A DNA stretch of 64,000 bases from JAAYCB01 sp012744395 (GCA_028703175.1 JAQVNJ010000014.1:1-64000), one strand, 5' to 3'. Shown: positions 34,281 through 43,563, numbered from the stretch's first letter. Notes: a model not told the origin generated them from the sequence alone. A program made the numbers and translations.

Positions 34281-35360
34281 ATGTCCAGATCGCCTTTCGA
34301 CGACCTCCCGCCCGGCGCCGGCGAAGCCCCGCGCCCTGGGCATGTTCCCCCAACTTCCGATCCGCTGATTGAAGCGGCGGCGTGCGGGCCGGCGATCGAC
34401 GCCGGGCCGCCCTCGCCGACGCGGCTCCTCTTCGACCGGATCACGGCGGAGGTCCGCAAGATTTTCGTCGGGCAGGACGAGCTCCTGCTGGGGACGCTGG
34501 TGGCGCTGTTCTCCAGCGGCCACGTGCTGATCGAGAGCGTGCCCGGATTGGGAAAGACGATCTTCGTGCGGACGCTGGGACGCGTGCTGGGCTGCGACTT
34601 TGGTCGGATCCAGTTCACCGCGGACCTGATGCCGTCGGACATCACCGGCGGGCCGATCTTCGACATGAAGTCGCAGGAATTCCAGTTCCGTCCGGGCCCC
34701 GTCTTCACGCAGCTTCTGCTGGCCGACGAGATCAACCGCTCGCCCGCCAAGACCCACGCGGCGCTGCTGGAGATCATGCAGGAATACCGCGTCACGGTCG
34801 AGCGGACGAGCCACAAGCTCCAGCGGCCGTTTCTCGTGATCGCGACGCAGAACCCGATCGAGGCCGAGGGGACATACAACCTCCCCGAGGCCCAGTTGGA
34901 CCGCTTCATGTTCAAACTGCTGGTCAACTACCCTTCGGCGGAACAGGAGGCGCAGATCCTCGTCATGCACGGCACGCAGGACGACCTCGACCAGCGGCTG
35001 GCCGGGCTGGCGACCGTCTCGTCGCCCGAGGAGATCGTGGACATGACCCGCGCGACCAGCGCGGTCCACGTCGACCCGAAGTTGCTGAGCTATATCAACG
35101 CGATCGTCCGCCTGACCCGCCAGTGGCCCCACTTCCACATGGGCGCTTCGCCCCGGGCGGGGCTGGCCCTCGTGCAGGGCGCGCGGACGCTGGCCGCGTT
35201 TCGCGGGCGCGACTACGCCGTGCCCGACGACGTGGTCGAGCTGGCCCTGCCCGCCCTCCGCCACCGCGTGATCCTCACCGCCGAGGCGGAGGTCGAGGGC
35301 CACCATGTCGACGAGCTGCTCACCGCGATGCTCCGCTCGGTGGAGGTGCCCCGGCTTTGA
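34281..35360 (+). CDS. MoxR-type AAA+ ATPase (359 aa)
   Basis: MoxR ATPases are chaperone-like and work with the DUF58/VWA partner encoded next. Walker A is in ESVPGLGKT, Walker B in LLLADEINRSPAK, sensor 1 region IATQNPIEAEGTYNLPEAQLDRF, and sensor 2/arginine near GASPRAGLALVQGAR. The start is the ATG at 34281; a TTG at 34269 is less likely. It follows DUF4350 by 12 nt and overlaps the DUF58 gene start by 4 nt. MoxR-DUF58 modules are linked to envelope or stress functions in other bacteria; the client here is unknown. Confidence 0.93.
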   Translation: MSRSPFDDLPPGAGEAPRPGHVPPTSDPLIEAAACGPAIDAGPPSPTRLLFDRITAEVRKIFVGQDELLLGTLVALFSSGHVLIESVPGLGKTIFVRTLGRVLGCDFGRIQFTADLMPSDITGGPIFDMKSQEFQFRPGPVFTQLLLADEINRSPAKTHAALLEIMQEYRVTVERTSHKLQRPFLVIATQNPIEAEGTYNLPEAQLDRFMFKLLVNYPSAEQEAQILVMHGTQDDLDQRLAGLATVSSPEEIVDMTRATSAVHVDPKLLSYINAIVRLTRQWPHFHMGASPRAGLALVQGARTLAAFRGRDYAVPDDVVELALPALRHRVILTAEAEVEGHHVDELLTAMLRSVEVPRL

Positions 35361-36748
35361 CTCCCTTTTCGCTCGTCACCCTGGAGCTGTTGGCGATGGC
35401 CGGGCCGCTGGCGGCGCTGGCCGCCTTTGCGCGGGTCTATCCCGAGCGGAGGCTGGTCAGAGCGGCGCTGGCGCCGGCCGCGGCCTCGCTGGGACTCCTC
35501 GCCGCCCCCGGCTTCCTCCTGCCGGTGATCCTCATCGACGCGGTCCTGGCCGTGCTCGTTCTCGTCGATCTCGCCTCCCTCCCGCGCCGCGCGGATTTCG
35601 AAATTACCCGCCAATCGGGCCGCGTGGCCTCGCTGGCTAAACGCTATCCGATCCGCCTGCTGCTGGCCAACCGGTCGCGGCGGTCCTTTTCGATCGACCT
35701 CCGCGACGGCGCCGACCCCGCGTTGAAGCCCGAGCCGGCCGAGTTTTCAGGCCTCGCCATGCCGCCGCGGAGCCGCCTGGAACTCGACTACGCGCTGCGG
35801 CCGGCGCGCCGCGGGGCGTTCGAGATCGGCGAATTCCATGTGCGCGCCCGCGGCCGCTTGGGGCTCTTCCAGCGATTCCTCACCTATCGCCAACCGACCC
35901 GGCTGAACGTCTATCCGGACATGCAGCAACTCGCGCAATACGCCCTGCTGGCGCGGACGAATCGCCTCAGCCAACTCGGCGTTCGCCGCGCGCGGCGGAT
36001 CGGCCAGGACCACGACTTCGAACGCCTCCGCGACTACACGGTCGATGACAATTACCGGCACATCGAATGGCGGGCGACCGCCCGGCGGCGGAGGCTGACC
36101 GTCAAGGATTTCCAGGCGACGCGGAGCCAGCGGGTGATCTTTCTGATCGATTGCGGGCGGATGATGACCAATCTCTCCTCGGGGCTGAGCCTGCTCGACC
36201 ACGCCTTCAATGCGGCCCTGATGCTCAGTTGGGTCGCCCTCCGCCAGTCCGACGCGGTGGGGCTGCTCTGCTTCTCCGACGAGGTCCACAACTACGTTCC
36301 GCCGCGGGGCGGCATGGGCCAGATGAACCGGCTCCTGCACGCCTGCTTCAACCGCTTCCCCGGCCGCGTCGAGTCGCGCTACGATCAGGCATTCCGCTAC
36401 CTGGGCGCGCATGCGAGGAAACGCGCGCTGGTGGTGCTGGTGACCAACGTCATCGACGAGGTCAACGCCAACCAGGTCCAGCGCTACCTGACAAGCCTCG
36501 TTGGCCGCCACCTGCCGATCGGCGTACTGCTGCGCGACCACCGCCTGTTCGACGCCGTCGAACCGGAAGCACCTTCGGGCGACGCGTTGTGGCGGGCGGC
36601 GGCCGCCGCCGACCAGCTCGCCTGGCGGCGGCAGGTGCTCACCGATCTGGCCGGCCAGGGGGCGCTCACGCTCGACGTCTTCCCCGAAGAATTGACCGCC
36701 CCGCTGATCAATCGCTACCTGGAGGTGAAGGCCAGGCATTTGCTGTAG
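35357..36748 (+). CDS. DUF58 domain protein (463 aa)
   Basis: DUF58 protein with a vWA-like fold, the usual partner of MoxR. Two or three hydrophobic segments are near the N-terminus (LAALAAFARVYP, LGLLAAPGFLLPVILIDAVLAVLVLVDLASL). The DUF58 signature YTVDDNYRHIEWRATARR and the vWA-like IFLIDCGRMMTNLSSGLSLLD follow (the metal-site DxSxS becomes DCGRM, so it is degenerate). The start appears to be a TTG that overlaps the MoxR stop (GGAGG 10 nt upstream); the next ATG at 35396 is also possible. This is the last gene of the cluster. Confidence 0.88.
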   Translation: MTPFSLVTLELLAMAGPLAALAAFARVYPERRLVRAALAPAAASLGLLAAPGFLLPVILIDAVLAVLVLVDLASLPRRADFEITRQSGRVASLAKRYPIRLLLANRSRRSFSIDLRDGADPALKPEPAEFSGLAMPPRSRLELDYALRPARRGAFEIGEFHVRARGRLGLFQRFLTYRQPTRLNVYPDMQQLAQYALLARTNRLSQLGVRRARRIGQDHDFERLRDYTVDDNYRHIEWRATARRRRLTVKDFQATRSQRVIFLIDCGRMMTNLSSGLSLLDHAFNAALMLSWVALRQSDAVGLLCFSDEVHNYVPPRGGMGQMNRLLHACFNRFPGRVESRYDQAFRYLGAHARKRALVVLVTNVIDEVNANQVQRYLTSLVGRHLPIGVLLRDHRLFDAVEPEAPSGDALWRAAAAADQLAWRRQVLTDLAGQGALTLDVFPEELTAPLINRYLEVKARHLL

Positions 36749-36842
36749 AACCCGCTCGCCACGGGCTGCCGCGGCTGCTGATTCGCCGGGCGGTGGTCGA
36801 GACTGCTCGGAAACACGGCGAAGGACAAGGGCCACGGACGAA

Positions 36843-36871
36843 TTCAACAACCTGCGGAGCTGAGCTAGAAT
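36843..36871 (+). promoter_or_regulatory. Predicted promoter of the oligoendopeptidase gene
   Basis: TTCAAC (36843-36848), a 17-nt spacer and TAGAAT (36866-36871). Four and five of six positions match. The 5' leader then contains palindrome copy 5. Confidence 0.45.
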
Positions 36872-36940
36872 CAGGGCTGGAACCGATTGGGGCGTGCCCG
36901 CGGGACCGACGGTCTTGGGGGAAGCGCGAGTAGAAAGGAG

Positions 36941-36964
36941 GTTCCCAAGCCGGAGCTTGGGAAC
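36941..36964. repeat. 24-bp palindromic repeat, copy 5
   Basis: Perfect arms GTTCCCAAGC (36941-36950) and GCTTGGGAAC (36955-36964) around CGGA. It sits in the leader of the oligoendopeptidase gene, 50 nt before the start, and a half copy (GCTGGGGAACC) follows at 36980. It could form an RNA hairpin. Confidence 0.8.
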
Positions 36965-37015
36965 CAGCAGTGGACTGGAGCTGGGGAACCAGGACGAAGA
37001 CCCTGGAGGAGACGA

Positions 37016-38896
37016 ATGAGAGTGTTGACCGTTCGACTGGCGTTGTTGTTGGCCCTTGCCATGGCGTGCCCGCCCGAGGCCTTGCCGCAGACCCGCGATC
37101 GGGCGCGCGTGACCGCGGAGGACACGTGGAAGCTCGAAGACATCTATCCTTCCGACGCGGCCTGGGCCGAAGCCAAGGAGCGGCTCGCCGGGCGTCTGGA
37201 CGAGGTGCTCGCCTTCCAGGGCGCGCTGGCCGGCGCGCCCGAGAAACTCCTGGCGTGCTTGGATTGGAACAGCCAGCTTGACAAGGAACTGACGCGACTC
37301 GCCTGCTATGCGACGATGAAATCGGACCAGGACACGCGCGACGCGAAATACCAGGGAATGCAGCAGGCGATCCGCCAGCTCGCCACGGACTACGCCGCGA
37401 AGGTCTCGTTCATCGCCCCCGAGGTGGCCGCGCTGGAGCGGGCGACGGTCGAGGATTTCGTCGCCCGCGTGCCGGCCCTGGCGGTCTACTCGATATACCT
37501 CGACGACATTCTCCGCACGAAGGCCCACCGGCTCTCGGCCGCCGAGGAGAGAATCCTCGCCGAAGCCGGCATGTTGGCTTCCGCGCCGCGCTCGATCTTC
37601 ATGGTCTTCAGCAACGCCGAGATGCCCTTCCCGGAAGTCACGCTCTCCGAGGGCGTCCAGGTCACATTGAACCAGGCAGGCTTCACGCGATACCGGTCCG
37701 CCCCGCTCCGGGCCGATCGCCAGACCGTCTTCAGGGGCTTCTTCTCCACCTTCGACCAGTTCCGGCAGACCTTCGGCACGCAGTTGGCCGCCCAGGTGAG
37801 CAAGGACATGTTCTTCGCCAGAACAAGGAATTACGAGTCTTCGCTGCATCGGGCGCTCGACGGCGACAAGATCCCGATCGCGGTTTACCGCGCCCTGATC
37901 GACAACGTCAATCGCCACCTGCCAGCGTTTCACCGCTATCTGCGGCTCAAGCAGCGGATGCTCGGCGTCGACCGGCTCGAGTATTCCGACCTCTACGCGC
38001 CGGTTGTGGCGGAAGTCGACCTGGAGTATTCCTACGAACAGGCCAAACAACTCGTGCTCGACGCGCTGGCGCCGCTGGGCAGGAACTATACCGATGTGGT
38101 CGAGCGGGCCTACAACGAGCGATGGATCGACGTCTATCCCACGCCCGGCAAACGCTCCGGCGCGTACTCCAACGGCGGCTGCTACGATGTCCACCCTTAC
38201 ATCCTGCTGAACTACAACGGCCGCTACGACGACGTGAGCACGCTGGCGCATGAACTGGGCCATGCCATCCACAGCCACTACTCCAACGCGGCGCAACCCT
38301 ATCCGACGGCCGGCTATGCGACGTTCGTGGCCGAGGTCGCCTCGACGCTCAACGAGGCCCTGCTCAACCACAAAATGCTCAATCAGATCGACGACGACAA
38401 GCTGCGGCTGGCGCTGCTGATGAACTACCTCGACGGACTGAAGGGGACCGTCTTTCGCCAGACCCAGTTCGCCGAGTTTGAGCTGGCGATCCACGAGCGG
38501 GCGGAGGCCGGCGAGCCGCTCACCGGCGATTCGCTCACGGACATCTATGGCGACATCCTCCGCCGCTACTACGGCCACGCGGAGGGCGTCTGCAACGTGC
38601 CCGAAGCGTGCCTCATCGAGTGGGCCTACGTCCCTCACTTCTACCTGAATTTCTATGTCTACCAATATGCGACCTCGTTCACCGCCTCGACGTCGCTTGC
38701 GGAAAAAATCCTCGGCGGCGAGCCGGGCGCGGTGCCCAAGACGATCGAGTTCCTCTCGGCCGGCGGCTCCGACTACCCCGTGGAGATCCTCAAACGGGCG
38801 AACGTCGACATGCTCACCAGCGACCCCTTCGATCGCACAATCGCCGCGATGAACCGCACGATGGACCAGATCGAAGAAATCCTCGCACGCCAGTAG
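37016..38896 (+). CDS. pepF: Exported M3-family oligoendopeptidase F (626 aa)
   Basis: Zinc metallopeptidase that cuts short peptides. The zinc motif is HELGH (residues 412-416, in TLAHELGHAIHSHYS); the third ligand Glu is in AEVASTLNEAL. The N-terminus is a signal peptide (VRLALLLALAMACPPEA), so the enzyme is exported, unlike many PepF proteins that are cytoplasmic. Length matches the family (about 600). The ATG has GGAGG upstream. A palindrome in the leader may form a hairpin. It stands alone on the plus strand with a predicted own promoter. Confidence 0.93.
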   Translation: MRVLTVRLALLLALAMACPPEALPQTRDRARVTAEDTWKLEDIYPSDAAWAEAKERLAGRLDEVLAFQGALAGAPEKLLACLDWNSQLDKELTRLACYATMKSDQDTRDAKYQGMQQAIRQLATDYAAKVSFIAPEVAALERATVEDFVARVPALAVYSIYLDDILRTKAHRLSAAEERILAEAGMLASAPRSIFMVFSNAEMPFPEVTLSEGVQVTLNQAGFTRYRSAPLRADRQTVFRGFFSTFDQFRQTFGTQLAAQVSKDMFFARTRNYESSLHRALDGDKIPIAVYRALIDNVNRHLPAFHRYLRLKQRMLGVDRLEYSDLYAPVVAEVDLEYSYEQAKQLVLDALAPLGRNYTDVVERAYNERWIDVYPTPGKRSGAYSNGGCYDVHPYILLNYNGRYDDVSTLAHELGHAIHSHYSNAAQPYPTAGYATFVAEVASTLNEALLNHKMLNQIDDDKLRLALLMNYLDGLKGTVFRQTQFAEFELAIHERAEAGEPLTGDSLTDIYGDILRRYYGHAEGVCNVPEACLIEWAYVPHFYLNFYVYQYATSFTASTSLAEKILGGEPGAVPKTIEFLSAGGSDYPVEILKRANVDMLTSDPFDRTIAAMNRTMDQIEEILARQ

Positions 38897-38899
38897 ACT

Positions 38900-39170
38900 G
38901 TAGGGTGGTGCAAGCGGACCAGCCCGCTGCGGTTTGACCCGCCGCCAGCGCTGCCGGCGAACCGAGCAAGCCCACACAACCGAACCGCCAGCGCCGCCCC
39001 AGCGAGAGCCGACCACAAGACGATACCACGGGCGGTAGGGTGGTGCAGAGCGGACCAGCCCGCTGCGGTTTGACCCGCCGCGGGTGCCACCGGCGAACCG
39101 AGCAAGCCCACACAACCAAACCGGCAGCGCCGCCCCAGCGAGGGCGGACCACAAGACGATACAACGGGCC
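38900..39170. repeat. Tandem pair of about 135-bp elements
   Basis: Two adjacent direct repeats (38900-39033 and 39034-39170), both starting GTAGGGTGGTGCA and sharing GACCAGCCCGCTGCGGTTTG, CGAGCAAGCCCACACAACC and ACCACAAGACGATAC. They differ at scattered bases, so the duplication is not recent or is selected. They fill almost the entire gap between the pepF and glycerate kinase genes. No ORF, transposase or terminal repeat was seen. Confidence 0.75.
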
Positions 39171-39214
39171 TGGAGACCCGTCCCGTGGAATGCAGCAACC
39201 CTGGAGACCCCGCC

Positions 39215-40573
39215 ATGCCCCGCTCGACCGAACAGCTCCGCCACGACGCGTTGCGCATCTGGCGAGCCGGCGTCGAGGCCGTCGACTCGCGGCGCCTGGT
39301 TCGCGAGGCGTTCCGCGTCGACGGCCGCCGCCTCCACGTGGGTGACGCGAGCATCGAGCTCGATTCGATCGGGCGAATCGCCGTGGTCGGGGCGGGAAAG
39401 GCCGGCGCGGGGATGGCCGCGGCCGTCGAAGCGATCCTCGGAGACGACCTGCTCGCCGAGAAGCAGGTCGCCGGCTGGGTCAATGTGCCGGCGGGCTGCG
39501 AGAGACGGCTGGCGCGAATCCACCTCCATCCGGCCAGGCCGGCGGGCGTCAACGAACCGACGCCCGCCGGCGTGGCGGGCGCGGAGAGTATCCTCGGTCT
39601 TGTCGAAAGCCTCCAGGCCGGCGACCTCTGTCTCTGCCTGATCTCCGGCGGCGGATCGGCACTGATGCCCGCCCCTGCCGAAGGAATCACCCTCGATGAC
39701 AAGTTGGCCGTCACCCGGCACCTCAGCTCCTCGGGCGCGAACATCGAGCAGCTCAACGCGGTCCGCAAGCAGCTGAGCCGGATCAAGGGCGGCGGGCTCG
39801 CCCGGGCGTGCCGCGCCGGCCGGCTCCTGACCTTGATCATCTCCGACGTGCTGGGCGACCCGCTCGATGTGATTGCCTCGGGGCCCACCGCGCCCGACAC
39901 CTCCACCCCGCAAATCGCGCTTGACGTGCTGCGAACGTTCGACGCGCGCCGGGCCGGAATCGACGCGCGGGTGTTCGATTACCTGGAGCAGAAGGGGCGG
40001 CAACCGGATGCCCAACGGGCGTGCCAGGTCACCAACCAGATCATCGGCGGCAATCCGACGGCGGTCGACGCGGCCGGCGCGGCGGCCGAGCGGTTGGGAT
40101 ACCGGCCCGCGATCGCGGCCGCCACCGAGAGCGAGGGACTTGCCGAAGACGTTGGCCGCGAGCTGGCCCAGAAGGCGCTGCGGATGCGCTCCGCGAGGGG
40201 GCCGGACTGCCTCGTCAGCGGTGGCGAGCCGGTCGTCCGCTTGATCGAGCCGGCGCGCCGCGGGCTGGGCGGCCGCAACCAGCAACTCGTGCTGGCGGCC
40301 CTGCAAACGCTCCGCGCCGCCGGTGGGGCGGAGCGGATCGCCCTCCTGTCGGGCGGAACGGACGGCGAAGACGGGCCGACTGACGCCGCCGGCGCCGTGC
40401 TCGACGCCGGCCTCCTGGCCGCGGCAGAGGCGCATCGGCTCGATCCGGCCGATTACCTGCGGCGGAACGACGCCTACCGCTTCTTCGAGCCGCTCGGCGG
40501 GCTGATCGTGACCGGCCCGACACATACCAATGTCTGTGATCTGCGGGTGGTGGTCGTCGATCAGGACGGTTGA
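39215..40573 (+). CDS. Glycerate 2-kinase, GckA/MOFRL type (452 aa)
   Basis: Makes 2-phosphoglycerate from glycerate with ATP. The DUF4147 and MOFRL-type parts are both present: VGAGKAGAGMAAAVEAIL, LISGGGSALMPAPA, LSRIKGGGLARA, IISDVLGDPLDVIASGP, GGLGGRNQQ-like GLGGRNQQLVLAAL and the C-terminal SGGTDGEDGPTDAAGAV with FFEPLGGLIVTGPTHTNV. The length is typical (about 420-460). I took the ATG at 39215 over a GTG at 39185, since GGAG lies 8 nt before it. It stands behind the tandem repeat pair, convergent with rsmE. Confidence 0.93.
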   Translation: MPRSTEQLRHDALRIWRAGVEAVDSRRLVREAFRVDGRRLHVGDASIELDSIGRIAVVGAGKAGAGMAAAVEAILGDDLLAEKQVAGWVNVPAGCERRLARIHLHPARPAGVNEPTPAGVAGAESILGLVESLQAGDLCLCLISGGGSALMPAPAEGITLDDKLAVTRHLSSSGANIEQLNAVRKQLSRIKGGGLARACRAGRLLTLIISDVLGDPLDVIASGPTAPDTSTPQIALDVLRTFDARRAGIDARVFDYLEQKGRQPDAQRACQVTNQIIGGNPTAVDAAGAAAERLGYRPAIAAATESEGLAEDVGRELAQKALRMRSARGPDCLVSGGEPVVRLIEPARRGLGGRNQQLVLAALQTLRAAGGAERIALLSGGTDGEDGPTDAAGAVLDAGLLAAAEAHRLDPADYLRRNDAYRFFEPLGGLIVTGPTHTNVCDLRVVVVDQDG

Positions 40574-40647
40574 GGGGTGTCGGGCGTGGGGAATTCACGC
40601 AACGAATTCCGTCCTGCGCGAGCAGTCTGGGGGGCGGCTTCCACCGC

Positions 40648-41373
40648 TCACGCATCTGGCGAACCGGCCGCCAAGGAGACGAGGGTGGCCATCGCCAGCG
40701 CCGCTGTCTCGACGCGGAGGATCCGCGGCCCCAGGTCGACCCGCCGCCAACCGCAGTGGTCGGCGATCTCGATCTCTTCGTCTGAGAAGCCACCCTCGGG
40801 GCCAACGGCGACGGCGATCGGACCCGGCCCGGGCTGGATTCGGACTCTGCTGGCAGGCGGCCCGCCGGAAGGGTGGGCAATCAGGCGCGTCTGCGCATGT
40901 TGACAAGACTTCGCAAAATGAGCCCATTCTTGCGCGGCGCTGATCTCCATCAGCCGGTTCCGGCCCGACTGCTTCGAGGCCTCGATCACCGCCCGCTGGA
41001 GGCGCTGGATCGTGCTATCTCCGGGCTGGGCCACTCCGCGCGCGGTTACCAGGGGCACGAGCCGGCGGATGCCAAGCTCCACGGCCTTCTCGACCAGCCA
41101 CCGTTGCCGGTCGCCCTTGGGCAGGGCCACGGCGAGCAGCAGTTGAAAAGGCAGTTCCCGGTCGACCGTCGTCCGGCCGGTGATGGCCAGCACCGCCTCG
41201 CTTCGGCCAAGTTCGGTGATTTCCGCCGTGAACTCGTCGCCGGAACCGTCGAACAGGACCACCCGGCTGCCGGTTGTTGCGCGGATCACGTGGAGCAGAT
41301 GGTGGGCTTCGGCACCCCCGAGGCGGGCCACGGCGCCCACGATCGGTCGATCGGAAAAGAAGCGGTGCGCCAT
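40648..41373 (-). CDS. rsmE: 16S rRNA (uracil1498-N3)-methyltransferase RsmE
   Basis: SPOUT-fold methyltransferase that modifies U1498 of 16S rRNA. The 241-aa product starts AHRFFSDRP, has AEAHHLLHVIR, LPKGDRQRWLVEKAVELG and EASKQSGRNRL, then the SAM-binding knot VAVGPEGGFSDEEIE and LGPRILRVETA. Length is normal. It is convergent with the glycerate kinase gene and divergent from the ExeA-like gene. Confidence 0.95.
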   Translation of the reverse strand: MAHRFFSDRPIVGAVARLGGAEAHHLLHVIRATTGSRVVLFDGSGDEFTAEITELGRSEAVLAITGRTTVDRELPFQLLLAVALPKGDRQRWLVEKAVELGIRRLVPLVTARGVAQPGDSTIQRLQRAVIEASKQSGRNRLMEISAAQEWAHFAKSCQHAQTRLIAHPSGGPPASRVRIQPGPGPIAVAVGPEGGFSDEEIEIADHCGWRRVDLGPRILRVETAALAMATLVSLAAGSPDA

Positions 41374-41537
41374 CGGTTCTGCCGTTTCTGCGGGTGATTC
41401 CGAATGAAGTCTTCAGTCGCATTGTACCGAAGAGAGAAATGGCACGAAATGCAATCGTTCACGGGGATCCTACCGGCCCTCGCCGCCCGGCGGGGCAGTC
41501 CCCAGGGGGCGAATCTTCCCGTTGAGGGCATCTGACC

Positions 41538-42341
41538 ATGTATGCGTCACATTGGGGTCTAATCCAATCGCCGTTCGGGCCGGGACTCGATCCCCGCGAT
41601 TTCTTCGAAAGCGCCGGCCACGAGGAAGCCTTGGCGAGAATGCATTTCCTGGTGGACGAGGGGCGCCGCTGCGGCCTCTTGCTGGGGCCGAGCGGCTGCG
41701 GAAAATCGCTCCTGTTCGAGGTCTTCGCCGAGCGGATTCGCCGTTGCGGCCGGCCGCTGGCCAAGCTCAGCCTGATCGGCCTGGATCCAATCGGCCTGGT
41801 GGCGGCGATTGCCGATCAGTTGCGGATCCGCGTGGCCCCCGGTCTGCCCCCGTGGCGGATCTGGCAATCCCTGGAACGGCGTCTCCGCGAATACCGCTAC
41901 CAGAAGCTGGAGACGGTGTTGCTCCTGGACGATGCCGACCTGGCGGCGGCGGAGGTTCTCACCCAGGTCGCTCGACTGGCCAGACACGACCTGTCGGCCG
42001 ATTCGCGGCTGACCTTGATTCTTGCCGGGCAGACCGAGCGGATCGGCCGCATCGGCCGCGCGGTGCTCGACCTGGCGGAACTGCGGATCGACATCCCGGC
42101 CTGGGGCCCCCGCGACACGGAGGCCTTCTTGAGCGGCTCGCTGGAGCGGGCCGGCGGTGGCGGATGGGTCTTCGCCGCAGAGGCGATCCATAAGGTGCAC
42201 GAGCTCAGTGGCGGCTCGCCGCGGAAAATTCGCCAGTTGGCCGATCTCGCCTTGCTCGCCGGCGCTGGCGGAAACCTCGAACAGGTTGACGCGGAGACGG
42301 TCGAGGCAGCCGGCGGGCAACTCGCCGCGATCATGGTGTGA
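41538..42341 (+). CDS. ExeA/GspA-like AAA ATPase (267 aa)
   Basis: AAA-type ATPase of the ExeA group, in which full proteins energise secretin assembly at the wall. Here only the ATPase is present: start YASHWGLIQSPFGP, Walker A LLGPSGCGKSLL, Walker B VLLLDDADLA, and sensor region SGGSPRKIRQLADLALL. There is no transmembrane or peptidoglycan-binding domain, so it is a cytoplasmic ATPase-only form common in planctomycetes. GAGGG is upstream of the start. A role in pseudopilus or secretion systems is inferred from the family only; the DUF1559 pseudopilin-like gene is 3 kb away. Confidence 0.88.
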   Translation: MYASHWGLIQSPFGPGLDPRDFFESAGHEEALARMHFLVDEGRRCGLLLGPSGCGKSLLFEVFAERIRRCGRPLAKLSLIGLDPIGLVAAIADQLRIRVAPGLPPWRIWQSLERRLREYRYQKLETVLLLDDADLAAAEVLTQVARLARHDLSADSRLTLILAGQTERIGRIGRAVLDLAELRIDIPAWGPRDTEAFLSGSLERAGGGGWVFAAEAIHKVHELSGGSPRKIRQLADLALLAGAGGNLEQVDAETVEAAGGQLAAIMV

Positions 42342-42504
42342 GGGACGGCGGATCGGCCGGTCGCTCTGCTGGCCGGCGCCGGGCTGGTCGGCATGGAGCC
42401 GCCAGCTTTTCAACGCGCCGCCCAACCGCTATGATGCTTCATCGTTCCCCACCCCGGGCAAAACGCCCGCTCTTCACCCCGTCGCCACGGATACGCCACC
42501 GCAG

Positions 42505-43563
42505 ATGACAGACGCACCGCGCAAGATGGTCATTTTGACCGATGGACACACGAACCCCCACACGGCCAAGACAGCAATCAACCTGATCCGTTACCGCCCC
42601 GCCGAGGTGGCGGCGGTCCTCGATCGCCAGGCGACGGCCAAGACCTGCCAAGAGCTTGTCGGCGTGGGGGGCGCCATCCCGGTAATCGCCGCGCTTGCCG
42701 AGGCGCCCGCGGCCAACACGCTGCTGATCGGCATCGCGCCTGCCGGGGGCAAGATTCCGAAGGCCTGGCGGGGGATCGTGCTCGAAGCGATCGGCCGGGG
42801 GATGAACGTCGTCTCCGGCCTGCACGATCTGCTCAAAGACGACGCCGAGTTTGCCGAGGCGGCCCGCCGCGCCGGCGTCCGCCTGATCGATGTCCGCGAC
42901 AACCACGAGACCGACGTTGCCCGGGGCGAGGGGTTCCGCCAGGAATGCCTGCGAATCCAGACGGTGGCCAACGACTGTAGTTGCGGCAAGATGGTCGCGG
43001 CGATCGAAGTCGTCGAAGCCCTGAAACGCCGAGGCGCCGACGCCAAGTTTGTCGCCACGGGCCAGACCGGAATCCTGATCGAAGGCGACGGTTGCCCGGT
43101 CGACCGCGTGATCTGCGATTTTCTCAACGGCGCGGCGGAGAAGCTGGTTCTTAACAACCAGCACCACGACGTGATCGTGGTCGAGGGCCAGGGGAGCCTG
43201 TTTCACCCGTCTTACTCCTGCGTGACGCTCGGGCTGCTCCACGGGTGCAGGCCCCACGGCCTGATCGCCTGCTACGAGATCGGCCGGAAGTGCATCGATG
43301 GCATGCCGCAGGTCGCCCTCCCGCCGCTCGAGAGACTCATCGAGTGCTACGAGTCGTCCGCTTCGATCATGCACCCCTGCCGCGTGATCGGCGTGGCGGT
43401 CAACGGGCGCCCCTTCAGCCACGAACAGGTGACCGCCGCATGCGAGGAGGTCACCCGGCGGACCGGTTTGCCGGCCTGCGACGTCTACCGCCATGGGGCG
43501 GACAAGCTCGCCGGCGCGGTGTTGCAGTTGAAACAGGAAATGGGGAAGATGCGGGGCGGGTGA
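42505..43563 (+). CDS. DUF1611 protein, DgcN-like (352 aa)
   Basis: Member of the DUF1611 family, which includes DgcN, a D-glutamate (D-aspartate) N-acetyltransferase in marine bacteria. An N-terminal Rossmann-like part (MVILTDGHTNPHTAKTAIN, then TLLIGIAPAGGKIP, LIDVRDNHETDVARG) is followed by a P-loop domain, with DCSCGKMVAAIEVVEAL at about residue 158 and then FVATGQTGILIEGDG. The gene lies 20 nt before an enolase-superfamily racemase, the order and pairing of dgcN-dgcA. Start at the ATG 42505; the ribosome-binding site is weak, and 42526 is an alternative. The acetyltransferase role is by homology only. Confidence 0.8.
   Translation: MTDAPRKMVILTDGHTNPHTAKTAINLIRYRPAEVAAVLDRQATAKTCQELVGVGGAIPVIAALAEAPAANTLLIGIAPAGGKIPKAWRGIVLEAIGRGMNVVSGLHDLLKDDAEFAEAARRAGVRLIDVRDNHETDVARGEGFRQECLRIQTVANDCSCGKMVAAIEVVEALKRRGADAKFVATGQTGILIEGDGCPVDRVICDFLNGAAEKLVLNNQHHDVIVVEGQGSLFHPSYSCVTLGLLHGCRPHGLIACYEIGRKCIDGMPQVALPPLERLIECYESSASIMHPCRVIGVAVNGRPFSHEQVTAACEEVTRRTGLPACDVYRHGADKLAGAVLQLKQEMGKMRGG

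Noticed and set aside
38900..39170. Insertion sequence
   Set aside because: No transposase, terminal inverted repeats or target-site duplication is visible.
35747..40525. Very long open frame on the minus strand (about 1590 codons)
   Set aside because: It is the antisense of DUF58, pepF and glycerate kinase. Its translation has no domain and it exists because of high GC and codon bias.
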